Source of the DNA: Nitrospirota bacterium
Lineage (GTDB): Bacteria; Nitrospinota_A; UBA7883; JACRGQ01
Assembly (NCBI GenBank): GCA_024275955.1
Contig: JAJRYD010000024.1
Location: 18,353-82,352 of the forward strand
Length of the DNA stretch: 64,000 nucleotides
Direction: 5' to 3'
The notes under the pieces are model-generated. The model was not told the origin of the DNA. It ran no database searches and was given only the letters and a program-made list of their open reading frames with translations. The position numbers and the translations under genes were made by a program. The number at the start of each line of letters is the position of its first letter. Within the stretch, counting starts at the first letter, position 1. This document shows, one piece after another, positions 19,101-26,259 of this stretch.

Positions 19101-19498
19101 CCAAAGCTGCCGAAGCCGGCAGCAAAAAGGCGCAGTATTTCATGGCGGTTATCTATTCAAACGGCAGAGGTGTCGAGCAGGATTACAGGCAGGCGGCAGG
19201 CTGGTATAAAAAACTGGCGGCGCAAGGCGACGCAAACGCGCAGTATATGATAGGGCTTATGTATCAGTACGGAGTGGGGGTGCTTACCGATAGATCGAAA
19301 GGGGCCAAATGGCTCTATATGGCAGGCGAGAGATATGTCAAAGAAGGCAAATGGCGTAAAACGCTTGAGATTATAGACGCGATAAAAGTTTTCGACGATT
19401 ATCATCCGCTGGCAAAAAAACTTTACGGTGCGGTTTATCCAAGCGGCAACAAAAAATCTTTCGAGAACCAGACAGCCACGCAAGGTGTGGGCCGGTAG
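16112..19498 (+). CDS. Giant secreted Sel1-like repeat protein (28 repeats)
   Basis: The 1128-residue protein has a signal peptide ending LPHLSYA-GQ and then 28 consecutive Sel1-like repeats of about 36 residues. Each has a G.(A/E)AQ..L..(M/Y)Y..G.GV....AA.WY..AA pattern, for example GHMEAQFQIANHYAKGLGV. Repeat 16 is interrupted by about 18 extra residues; a non-repeat tail follows residue 1050. Sel1 arrays are protein-binding scaffolds in regulation or envelope processes; the partner is unknown. Start is uncertain: the TTG used here lacks a ribosome binding site. A CTG 36 bp downstream follows AGGAG by seven bases and would begin directly at the hydrophobic signal peptide. Confidence 0.85.
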   Translation: MIRHTLNERSRNLFFKALATLFLSFCLLPHLSYAGQPVAVDKISIAILHELAREGDMEARFQLGELYSSDEYEGRDIWQAAQWYEMAAKQNHRRAQYLLGLMYETGNGVMESQESAAKWYKKTARWGHPEAQLRIGIMCNEGRGVPQSYSQAVIWFKRAARQNIAEAQYLFALKLFSGEGTIASREMAAKWFRKAALQGHSGAQARLGDMFQKGYVETDYSLAEKWYLKSAEQGDPEGQYHLAKMHNDKKSENPSEEIAMRWYEEAGRQGYVKAQFELAELLRKNGEKAEAAKWYHKAAELGHMDAQFAIAQYLDKSGDGEDEAAVWYKRAAEQGHMEAQFQIANHYAKGLGVEEDISIAAEWYIKSAVQGHPEAIFIIGDYYENGKGVERDYLTAREWFEKSSRNGNKVASYRLARFADLGLGEPVDPQKAVELYTKSAQKGYDKAEYSLGKKLFDGDGIERDLSSAAEWFGKASSKKHREASYALGRMYENGFGVQRNMEKAIKLYKTAGEKGDAKALYALGVIYFSGNGTKRDFRQAAIRFRQAAEHGDKRGNVSLGKMYQAGRGVPKDYIEAVVWYRGAAGAGYPESGIPGTDYNGKEDGFAEAQYHIAEIWSAGLLPEGIDTTRAAWWYRRAAKQDYLKAQLKLAEYYYNGTGVMPDYGEAFRWYAKAARNGDGKAGFLLAEMYEEGKGTSPNIKQAVRWYEIVADNGNLSAQLRLASLFENGKEGIKPDYSKSADWYEMAAEQGDVGSQLKIAEIYETMKGRDLNLLKASKWYMIAADSGNMEAQFKVAEMYEIGEGLPVDSAKAIEWYTRVAEQGDREAALKLGQLYEDGELVMLNLEKAARWYRMAANHGDNIASMKLAKMYEIGRGVEKDFAQAAIYYRPVADGGNKEAQFRLAEIIMNVPRVGGTAREALRYYLKAAENGHMEAAYNMGEMFMNGNGVAKDIPLAIEWFERIADEGHADAMYRVAKIYYNGEAEVEKNFQKAASWYAKAAEAGSKKAQYFMAVIYSNGRGVEQDYRQAAGWYKKLAAQGDANAQYMIGLMYQYGVGVLTDRSKGAKWLYMAGERYVKEGKWRKTLEIIDAIKVFDDYHPLAKKLYGAVYPSGNKKSFENQTATQGVGR

Positions 19499-19520
19499 TC
19501 GCTACGCTAGCACCTCTTAA

Positions 19521-19651
19521 GGGACTGTTTCCAAAAGAGTTTTTTTTGAGCATTTTAAGGGGAAGTTCATTTTCTAACTTTTTAAAAATAGAGTCTTTAG
19601 AGATTGGTAATTTATAAAAAAATCAAATTTATCTCATTCGGCAACAGCCCC
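19521..19651 (+). mobile_element. MITE copy B with perfect target duplication
   Basis: 131 bp from GGGACTGTTTCC to GGCAACAGCCCC, flanked on both sides by CTTAA (19516-19520 and 19652-19656). Non-coding. More diverged internally than copies E and F, so probably older. It lies just downstream of the Sel1 gene. Confidence 0.9.
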
Positions 19652-19877
19652 CTTAAAACTTCTAGAAAATCTTCCGGTGTACCGCTACCGCCCCGCAGGC
19701 GGAGCGTTTACGGTTTACGGTTTTAACCAGATGCTCGACGCTTTTAATAAAAAAACGAAGGCTTGGGGTGCCGCACATATCCTTTGCTTATTGTGTCGAG
19801 CGTAGCTTTTACTTTTTGTTTTAATTTTTTTCGTTCATTTAGACATTCTACCTTGCTTCCAATAACCGCACAGCAGA
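19652..19877. other. Intergenic spacer downstream of the Sel1 gene and mutS2
   Basis: No gene supported. After the MITE it contains GC-rich repeat-like DNA (CCGCCCCGCAGGCGGAGCG near 19690) and then AT-rich sequence up to the end of the mutS2 C-terminal frame. Confidence 0.4.
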
Positions 19878-21239
19878 TTACCCAAGCTCGACTATCGACG
19901 CTCCGTCGCCGCCTTGCGCCGGCATTGCGGAGCGGAACGATTTTGCATAGCTGGAATCTTTTAGATAACCTTCCAGTTTTGATTTTAATATTCCCTTACC
20001 ATGAACCACTCTAACCTCAGGCGTGCCGAGCAGAAGATGTCTGTCCATAAACGGTTCCAGCTTTGCTACAGCCTCTTCAAAGGTAAAGCCTAGTAGTGCT
20101 ATCTCTGTTTCTATATCTTCGTCTAAGGTTTTTATGGAAACAGTTTTTGGCGGTTTTTTCCTTTTCAAAGGTTCGCCGCCCCGTATGCCGACGAGATTTG
20201 ATTTTGGGAGCGTCATCCTCACGCCGCCGGTCATTACCTCCGCTTTATTATCGCCGCCTACCTTTACAAGCGTTGCCTTTTTATCAAAAGGGATTATCCA
20301 TACAGGCCCGCCCAGCTCGACATCTTCAAGCGGTATAGAGTCCGGCCTTCGTATATCGCGCGTAAGCTCGTTTTCCTTTTTCTTTAGTTCGCTGGCCTTT
20401 TTTGCCATCTCTTTTTTATCGGCCTTTCTTGTTTCATCTAGCATCGAAGATATTTCTTTTCTCGCTTTTATTATCTCTTCCCTTAGCGCTTTTTTCTTTT
20501 CACGCTCCAGCTTTTCCAGCTCCGCGTTAGTTTTGTCCAGCTTCTCCTTTAGGTCCTTTGCGAGCAGGGCCGACTTTGCGCTAAGTTTTTCCTGTTCGAT
20601 GGTCGCCTCATCCATTTTGTCGGCCTTTTGCTGTAGCTCCATCAACGCGTCATGGTAAAGGTCGTTAGACGAGGTAAGCCTCTCTTTAGCTTTCTTTATT
20701 ATCTCCAAAGGTATCCCTACCGATTCCGCCACAGCAAGCGGATAGCTGACACCGGGATGTCCTTTTTCCAGCTTAAAGCTCGGCTTACCGTCTTTGCCAA
20801 AACCCATAGCGCCGTTTACCATATCGCCGTTTTCCTGCGCGGAAACTTTCAGGTCGGGCAGGTGGGTAGATACAAGCACCCTGCACCCTTTTTCTATTAA
20901 CTTTTCGATAACGGTAAAGGCGAGTGCCGAAGCTTGCTGCGGGTCTGTTCCATTAAGTATTTCGTCAATAATTATCAAATCTTCTTTTTCCGCTAAGGTA
21001 AGCGCGTCCTTAATTCCTGTAAGTTGAGCGGAGAAAGTAGACTGACCATCCTCTATCGACTGTTCGTCGCCTATTATAGCGAAAATATTTTTTGCGAAAG
21101 GCAAAGCACTCTCTGCCGAAAGCGGAGGAAAAATCCCACACGACGGGAGGACAAACGCAAGGCCAAGCGACTTGAGTAAAACCGTTTTACCGCCGGCGTT
21201 GGGACCGGAAATTAGAAGGGAGCGTTCTTTGCTTTCCAT
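19878..21239 (-). CDS. mutS2: MutS2 C-terminal part: ATPase and Smr nuclease domain
   Basis: This frame starts just before Walker A (LLISGPNAGGKTVLLKSLGL) and holds the MutS-type ATPase (IIGDEQSIEDGQSTFSAQL; LIIIDEILNGTDPQQASAL; VLVSTHLPDLK). A long coiled coil follows, then a C-terminal Smr domain with VRVVHGKGILKSKLEGYL. MutS2 acts on branched DNA or collided ribosomes rather than in mismatch repair. Its ATG overlaps the stop of the upstream mutS2 frame by one base (TAATG). The two products together total 779 residues, the normal length of one MutS2 chain. The simplest reading is a frameshifted single gene. Confidence 0.9.
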   Translation of the reverse strand: MESKERSLLISGPNAGGKTVLLKSLGLAFVLPSCGIFPPLSAESALPFAKNIFAIIGDEQSIEDGQSTFSAQLTGIKDALTLAEKEDLIIIDEILNGTDPQQASALAFTVIEKLIEKGCRVLVSTHLPDLKVSAQENGDMVNGAMGFGKDGKPSFKLEKGHPGVSYPLAVAESVGIPLEIIKKAKERLTSSNDLYHDALMELQQKADKMDEATIEQEKLSAKSALLAKDLKEKLDKTNAELEKLEREKKKALREEIIKARKEISSMLDETRKADKKEMAKKASELKKKENELTRDIRRPDSIPLEDVELGGPVWIIPFDKKATLVKVGGDNKAEVMTGGVRMTLPKSNLVGIRGGEPLKRKKPPKTVSIKTLDEDIETEIALLGFTFEEAVAKLEPFMDRHLLLGTPEVRVVHGKGILKSKLEGYLKDSSYAKSFRSAMPAQGGDGASIVELG

Positions 21240-22219
21240 TATAAGTTCATTTGGGCGGGGCTTTCGTCCATAATAAGCATAAGCGGGTTTTTTAAGCCAA
21301 AAATAGACAGCGGGCCGTCTGTTGAAAAGCTTGGCCGGTTGCCATTGATGTTTATAGAAAACAGGGCTTTAGCGTTGATAGAATCCAGCTTCCCTATAAT
21401 TATGTAGTTTTGCTCTATCTGTTTTCTGTTTTCGCGTAGCTTTGTCGCTGTTTCCCGCAAGAGTCTTCGTACCTCCTCTTCACGTTCGCTTATCGCCTCT
21501 CTTAAACTGTTGTTCGGTTTTATAAGCTCTTGCGGCTCCATAAACGCCGTATGTTCTGAGCCGGATATATTGTGGATTATTCCGGGAAAAATATTTTTGT
21601 ATTCCGCCTTTACAGGTATTACTATTCTGTCATTCCTTACCGATATGTACGATTCCTGTAAAATATCTTTCACGTCGTCCCGCAAAAGAAGTGCTTCGGC
21701 CTTTTCGGCTATCTTTTTTTTAAGGGAGTTTATCCTCTCTTCAATCTGCATAAGGTTTGCCGTCGCGGTCGGCTTTACATTTCCATCGCCGTCAAACGTT
21801 GCCTCTAGAAAACCGACAAGCTCCTCAAGCGGTTCGAAACTATCTGTTATTTCCAGAAGGTTTTTGATGTTAGGCAGGCTGGAGGTTTTAAAATTGTTAA
21901 TTCTCTCAAGCTGACGGCCAAAAGATATTATAGATTTTATATCTTCAGGTTCGGGCAGGGTTCCTGTTTCTATTTTTTCTGTTACCTTGCGCGGGTCGTC
22001 TACTTGAGATGGAAAAAGATTCTCTCCAAGCTTTGCGATAGATACCATCTCTTCGGTAAGGTCTAGCTCTTTATCGGCTTCGTGAATAGTTTTAGCGGGG
22101 CGAACCGTTTCGCAGGTTACTGTACCAGCATCGGTTTTGCAGTGAGATGCAAGTTTTTGTCTAATATCATTAAAATCGAGAGACTTAGAGGTACGCTCAA
22201 AAATTTTAGAACTGCTCAT
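21239..22219 (-). CDS. mutS2: MutS2 N-terminal part: core and lever domains
   Basis: 326 residues matching the MutS2 amino half: KSLDFNDIRQKLASHC, the DAGTVTCETVRPAKTI region, the conserved ISVRNDRIVIPVKAEYKN, and the clamp/lever GIIHNISGSEHTAFMEPQ. It ends NPLMLIMDESPAQMNL-stop, about 12 residues before the point where Walker A would follow in an intact protein. Adding one A at the junction (TTA-ATA-ATG instead of TTATAATG) would restore one continuous frame with the expected spacing. Its ATG overlaps the stop of the small ORF upstream (ATGA). Confidence 0.9.
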   Translation of the reverse strand: MSSSKIFERTSKSLDFNDIRQKLASHCKTDAGTVTCETVRPAKTIHEADKELDLTEEMVSIAKLGENLFPSQVDDPRKVTEKIETGTLPEPEDIKSIISFGRQLERINNFKTSSLPNIKNLLEITDSFEPLEELVGFLEATFDGDGNVKPTATANLMQIEERINSLKKKIAEKAEALLLRDDVKDILQESYISVRNDRIVIPVKAEYKNIFPGIIHNISGSEHTAFMEPQELIKPNNSLREAISEREEEVRRLLRETATKLRENRKQIEQNYIIIGKLDSINAKALFSININGNRPSFSTDGPLSIFGLKNPLMLIMDESPAQMNL

Positions 22220-22377
22220 TCTTTTTCAGCTTTCGTTTTATCCTTGATATTCTTTTCGGCTTTCATCCGTTCGCTGTTTTCGCCGAAGGTATAGCGGTTC
22301 GCGAATTTTGTAATCTTCGCGGCTATATAGAAGCCGAGAATCAGCGCGGCGATTATCCAGAAACCTTCAGTGGAGAT
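22216..22377 (-). CDS. Small putative membrane protein between infB and mutS2
   Basis: An open frame of 53 codons reads ISTEGFWIIAALILGFYIAA, then KITKFANRYTFGENSERMK and a lysine/glutamate-rich tail. It has one membrane helix followed by a charged cytoplasmic segment. It fills the gap between the infB stop and the mutS2 start exactly, ending in an ATGA overlap with mutS2. No ATG, GTG or TTG is available. An AGGAG five bases before an ATC codon suggests either a rare ATC start or re-initiation after infB. Function unknown. Confidence 0.45.
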   Translation of the reverse strand: MSTEGFWIIAALILGFYIAAKITKFANRYTFGENSERMKAEKNIKDKTKAEKE

Positions 22378-22379
22378 TG

Positions 22380-24662
22380 CTACTCCTCTCTGGCGACTTC
22401 CTCTTGAGCGAAGTATTCGACGATGTCGCCGAGCTTGAGGTCGTTATATTTTTCAAGCGTGATACCGCACTCAAACCCGCTTTTTACCTCTTTCGCGTCG
22501 TCTTTAAACCTTTTGAGCGATGAGATGGAACCTGTGTAGATAACCACATTGTCGCGTATCAGCCTCGCCTCGACTCCTCTGTGCATCTTCCCTTCGGAAA
22601 CTATACAGCCGGCGATGGTGCCGATTCTTGAGATTTTGAAGGTATTCCTTACTTCGGCTCTGCCGATTATCTTTTCTTCGAATTTAGGTTTGAGCAGTCC
22701 TTTTACGGATGCTGTTATCTCGTCAGTGATTTCATAGATTATGTTGTAAAGCCTCATATCTATTTTGGTTTTTTCCGCAAGCTGTTTAGCCTTTGTAGTT
22801 GGTCTTACGCTAAATCCTACGACAATGGCATCCGACGCGTCGGCTAGAGATACATCCGATTCGGTGATACCGCCCACGCCGCAGTGGATAACACGCACAC
22901 GCACCTCTTCAAGCTCCTGCTTGGAAAGAAGCTCCCTTACCGCGTCAACAGAGCCTTGAGTATCGGCTTTTATTACTATCTTAAGCTCCGCCATCTGACC
23001 GTCAGAGATCTTTTCGACAACATTTTCAAGGCGTGTATGCTGGTTGGTCAGTCTCTTTTCACGGCTTGAGCCTTCTCGGCTTTGGCTTATCTGCCTTGCT
23101 TTTCTATCGCTCTCCACGACGGTTACTACTTCGCCGGGGTCGGCAACGTCGCTCGCGCCTAATAGTTCCAGAGGGATAGAAGGGCCGGCGCTTGCTACCT
23201 TTTCACCTTTTTCGTTTATTATCGCCCGTACTCTTCCGTGGGTGGTGCCGACGACAAAAGGATCGCCAACTTTTAGGGTGCCTTTGTTTACTATGATGGA
23301 ATGTACCGGCCCGCGGTTTTTATCTAGTTTGGATTCGATTACGGTTGCCGTGGCTTTAAGGTTTGGGTCTGCGTGCAGTTCGAGAACCTCGGCCTGTAGC
23401 TGTACCATTTCCAGCAAGGTATCTATCCCTTCGCCTGATTTCGCGGAAACATTGCAGAAAATCGTATCGCCGCCCCATTCTTCCGGCGCGAGACCATACT
23501 TAGAGAGTTCCTGTTTTATTTTTTCCGGATCGGCTCCAGGCTTGTCAATCTTGTTGACGGCAACAACTATCATAACGTCCGCCGCTTTGGCATGGTTTAT
23601 CGCCTCTACTGTTTGCGGCATAACGCCGTCATCTGCCGCTACTACGAGTATAACAAGGTCGGTACTTTGCGCTCCGCGCGCGCGAAGCGCGGTAAAAGCT
23701 TCGTGGCCCGGCGTATCGAGAAAAGTTATGGTGCCGGTTGATGTATGCACGGAGTAAGCGCCGATATGCTGTGTAATGCCGCCAGCTTCGGTCGCCGCTA
23801 CTTCGGTTTTCCGAATGCGGTCGAGTAGGGAGGTCTTGCCGTGATCGACATGTCCCATTACCGTTACTATAGGTGGACGGACAGGCAGATGGGAAAGGTC
23901 TTCTGTACTTTTCTCTTCCTCGGTTTCTGCCTCCTCCTTCATTTGAACCATATAGCCAAGCTCTTCGGCAACCTGCTTGGCAAGGTCTATGCCGATATTC
24001 TGGTTTACTGTAACTGGCACGCCTTTAACAAAAAGGTTTCTTATAATTTCGTTTACCGGAAGGTTAAGGCCTTCCGAAAGTTCCTTTACGGTTATCACTT
24101 CGTCAATGGTAATAACCTTGGAGTCGGCTTCTTTTTTCAGCCTTTCTTCTTCCTCTATCTCTCTTTCAATATCTTTTAGTTCTCCAGCCTCTTTTCTTTC
24201 AGACTTTTCCTTAGCCTTTCTTTCCGTTCTTTCCGTTCTCTTTTTGGCTAGCGCTTTGGTCTTTTGTTTATCTCCTTCCACCTTCTTTTCGGCCCGTTTT
24301 TTTCTATCTGTTTCGACATGTTTTTCGGCCTCTTCGGTTTTATCTGGAGCAGGCTTTGGCTTTGCATCCGCTGTTCCTGCTTCTACAGCCTTTGCCGGCC
24401 CCGGCTTCTTTTCGGCTTTTTTGGGCACAGCTTTCTTGGCTGTTGTTTTTTTAGCTACCGGCTTTTTGGGCGCAGTTTTTTTTGTTTTGGCACTATCTTC
24501 ATGCTTGACAGCTTTGCCGGAAAACTTGGCTTTTATCGCAGGAATATGCTCGTCCTCAACCCGGGAAGAGGCTGTCTTGCCGGTAACTTTAAGTTTTTTT
24601 AGTTCAGCAATAATTTCGGTGCTTTTTACGCCCATCTTTTTGGCCAGTTCGCTAATTCTCAT
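22380..24662 (-). CDS. infB: Translation initiation factor IF-2
   Basis: IF-2 is the GTPase that places initiator tRNA on the ribosome. The 760-residue product begins with the IF2N helix-turn-helix segment (MRISELAKKMGVKSTEIIAE) and a long lysine/alanine/proline-rich linker (about 60-180). A second IF2N segment follows, then the G domain (MGHVDHGKTSLLDRI; FLDTPGHEAFTALRARGAQ; NKIDKPGADP) and domains II-IV. It is separated from nusA by 9 kb of other genes, although these two normally share an operon. Confidence 0.98.
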   Translation of the reverse strand: MRISELAKKMGVKSTEIIAELKKLKVTGKTASSRVEDEHIPAIKAKFSGKAVKHEDSAKTKKTAPKKPVAKKTTAKKAVPKKAEKKPGPAKAVEAGTADAKPKPAPDKTEEAEKHVETDRKKRAEKKVEGDKQKTKALAKKRTERTERKAKEKSERKEAGELKDIEREIEEEERLKKEADSKVITIDEVITVKELSEGLNLPVNEIIRNLFVKGVPVTVNQNIGIDLAKQVAEELGYMVQMKEEAETEEEKSTEDLSHLPVRPPIVTVMGHVDHGKTSLLDRIRKTEVAATEAGGITQHIGAYSVHTSTGTITFLDTPGHEAFTALRARGAQSTDLVILVVAADDGVMPQTVEAINHAKAADVMIVVAVNKIDKPGADPEKIKQELSKYGLAPEEWGGDTIFCNVSAKSGEGIDTLLEMVQLQAEVLELHADPNLKATATVIESKLDKNRGPVHSIIVNKGTLKVGDPFVVGTTHGRVRAIINEKGEKVASAGPSIPLELLGASDVADPGEVVTVVESDRKARQISQSREGSSREKRLTNQHTRLENVVEKISDGQMAELKIVIKADTQGSVDAVRELLSKQELEEVRVRVIHCGVGGITESDVSLADASDAIVVGFSVRPTTKAKQLAEKTKIDMRLYNIIYEITDEITASVKGLLKPKFEEKIIGRAEVRNTFKISRIGTIAGCIVSEGKMHRGVEARLIRDNVVIYTGSISSLKRFKDDAKEVKSGFECGITLEKYNDLKLGDIVEYFAQEEVAREE

Positions 24663-24689
24663 TTAATGTTCCTTTTCTTTAAGCGGTAA

Positions 24690-24717
24690 ACTATAACACA
24701 GTGCAGGCTCCTTTAAA
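24690..24717 (-). promoter_or_regulatory. Candidate sigma-70 promoter for infB
   Basis: On the minus strand TTTAAA and TATAGT lie 16 bases apart, with the -10 about 28 bases before the infB ATG. Four and five matches to consensus. The infB start is preceded by AAAGGAAC. Confidence 0.45.
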
Positions 24718-24784
24718 GCATTTTGCGTCTGCTATTTGATATTGTCCGGTTTGCGCCGGCAGGCGAACCGCTTTTGAAGCCACC

Positions 24785-25237
24785 TCAAAGGGTGGTATCT
24801 GTCTTAAAGCGGTAAGCTTTCTCTACCGCCATCTGGTCGCATAGCTCGTTTTCTGCGTGGCCTGCATGCCCCCGAACCCATTTCCACTCGACCTTATGAG
24901 GCGCGGAGAATTTTTTTAGATCTTCCCAAAGCTCCCTATTTTTAACAGGTTTTTTAGCCGAGTTTCTCCAGCCTTTGCGTATCCACCCGTCTATCCACTC
25001 TGTCATCCCTTTTACAAGGTATTGAGAATCGGTGGTTATGGTTATATGCGAAAGTTTTTTTATCTTTTTCAATCCCTCAATCGCCGCCATAAGCTCCATC
25101 ATGTTGTTTGTGGTCAGCTTTGCCCCCCCAGAGATTCTAATTTCGGGCATGTTTTCCGGCCTTATAATTGTTCCCCATCCGCCGGGGCCGGGATTGCCAA
25201 GACAGGAGCCGTCGCAGAAGATATCTACTTTGTTCAT
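24785..25237 (-). CDS. rnhA: Ribonuclease HI
   Basis: RNase HI cleaves the RNA strand of RNA-DNA hybrids. The 150-residue protein has the complete family pattern: VDIFCDGSCLGNPGPGGWG with the first catalytic aspartate, TTNNMMELMAAIEGL with the glutamate, ITTDSQYLVKGM with the second aspartate, and VRGHAGHAENELCDQMA with the last. Normal length. It is followed on the same strand by infB, 122 bp away. Confidence 0.97.
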   Translation of the reverse strand: MNKVDIFCDGSCLGNPGPGGWGTIIRPENMPEIRISGGAKLTTNNMMELMAAIEGLKKIKKLSHITITTDSQYLVKGMTEWIDGWIRKGWRNSAKKPVKNRELWEDLKKFSAPHKVEWKWVRGHAGHAENELCDQMAVEKAYRFKTDTTL

Positions 25238-25270
25238 CAGTTCTATATTGTAGAGAAAAACAGGCGTAAT

Positions 25271-26023
25271 TTAAAAGTCGAAATCTACCTGCCAGCTCAC
25301 TAGGTTTTCCCTTATAGCGGTGCCTTCAAAGCCGGCTGGTGTGACGGTTGAATCGTTATATCGTATGTAGGCTATGGTAAGCGCGGCATTTTCCGTGAAC
25401 GACCACGAAAAGCCGACGCTTGTCGCGCCGTACAGGCTTTCTGTAGCCATGTAATCTATTCCGACCCATAGTTTTTCGTTTATTTTTGGAAGTCTGGTAT
25501 CGAACCCGAGCATTATTCCATTGTTATCTCTGTTGCCATTCTTGTCCTTAAGGATATTGCCGTTGCCGAAAAAGTAGCCAAAGGTAGCTCGGCCTATGAA
25601 TGAGAAGGTTTTGGCAACCCCAAGGTAGACTATGTTGAAGTTGGTAACATTAACTTCGGAGCCAAAGTCGTAGCCCCCAAAGAAAAACGCAGGCATCGCT
25701 TCGTTGATGGAGCCTTCTGGTATGACAATCTTTCCGTTAAAAGATAGAGGCTCGTTCATCGGTTCTCTTACATCAATACCTGCTTCTACCTGCAGTACCC
25801 CAGCGTCAAGAAAACCGGCACTTAAGCCGTATGTGGTAGGTGCCGCATTGCCGCCCTTGCTTTTCGGTAGGAACATTGTGGTGTTGTTGTCGATGTCGAG
25901 GTGGAAAGTTCCAAACGGCTGTGCGTCGGAAGCTGGTATTCTTATTATATTGGAAGGGGTAGCTATAGCAGTGCCGGCAAAAACGAAAACTCCTATAAAA
26001 ACAAGCGAAAAAAACTTTTTCAT
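25271..26023 (-). CDS. Predicted outer-membrane beta-barrel protein
   Basis: A 250-residue protein with a signal peptide (cleavage near TAIA-TP) and a series of alternating amphipathic strands rich in glycine and aromatics (FNIVYLGVAKTFSFIGRATF, VGIDYMATESLYGATSVGFS). The last residues are VSWQVDFDF with a terminal phenylalanine, as expected for barrel insertion by the Bam machinery. No specific family recognised. AAAGGGG precedes the ATG. It lies downstream of the phosphate regulatory operon on the same strand but has its own upstream spacer, so a link to phosphate is possible but not shown. Confidence 0.7.
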   Translation of the reverse strand: MKKFFSLVFIGVFVFAGTAIATPSNIIRIPASDAQPFGTFHLDIDNNTTMFLPKSKGGNAAPTTYGLSAGFLDAGVLQVEAGIDVREPMNEPLSFNGKIVIPEGSINEAMPAFFFGGYDFGSEVNVTNFNIVYLGVAKTFSFIGRATFGYFFGNGNILKDKNGNRDNNGIMLGFDTRLPKINEKLWVGIDYMATESLYGATSVGFSWSFTENAALTIAYIRYNDSTVTPAGFEGTAIRENLVSWQVDFDF

Positions 26024-26080
26024 TATCTTTACCCCTTTAAATCGGTTTCAGCGTACTCCCAAGCCAAATAATCCTTAAGC

Positions 26081-26127
26081 ACTGAACATCGGATAGCTAA
26101 TCAAATTGATTGAAATAACTGTTCAGT
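26081..26127. promoter_or_regulatory. Operator-like inverted repeat upstream of the barrel gene
   Basis: ACTGAACA (26081-26088) and its exact reverse complement TGTTCAGT (26120-26127) are separated by 31 bases, in the 236 bp spacer upstream of the beta-barrel gene. It could be a regulator site or an RNA hairpin. No regulator can be assigned. Confidence 0.35.
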
Positions 26128-26259
26128 ATTCTAATATGTTTTATTCTGTTTTATTCGAGCATAAATGTCAAACGAAATCAATAACCAAGCAGAAGTGATA
26201 CAGCCTCAAAACTCTAATTGATAAGGCACCTAATAGGTTTGTATTCAAAGAGTTCAAGG

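Noticed and set aside
22765-24666. Several long plus-strand frames opposite infB
   Set aside because: Shadows of the GTPase and linker codons; no start sites or motifs of their own.
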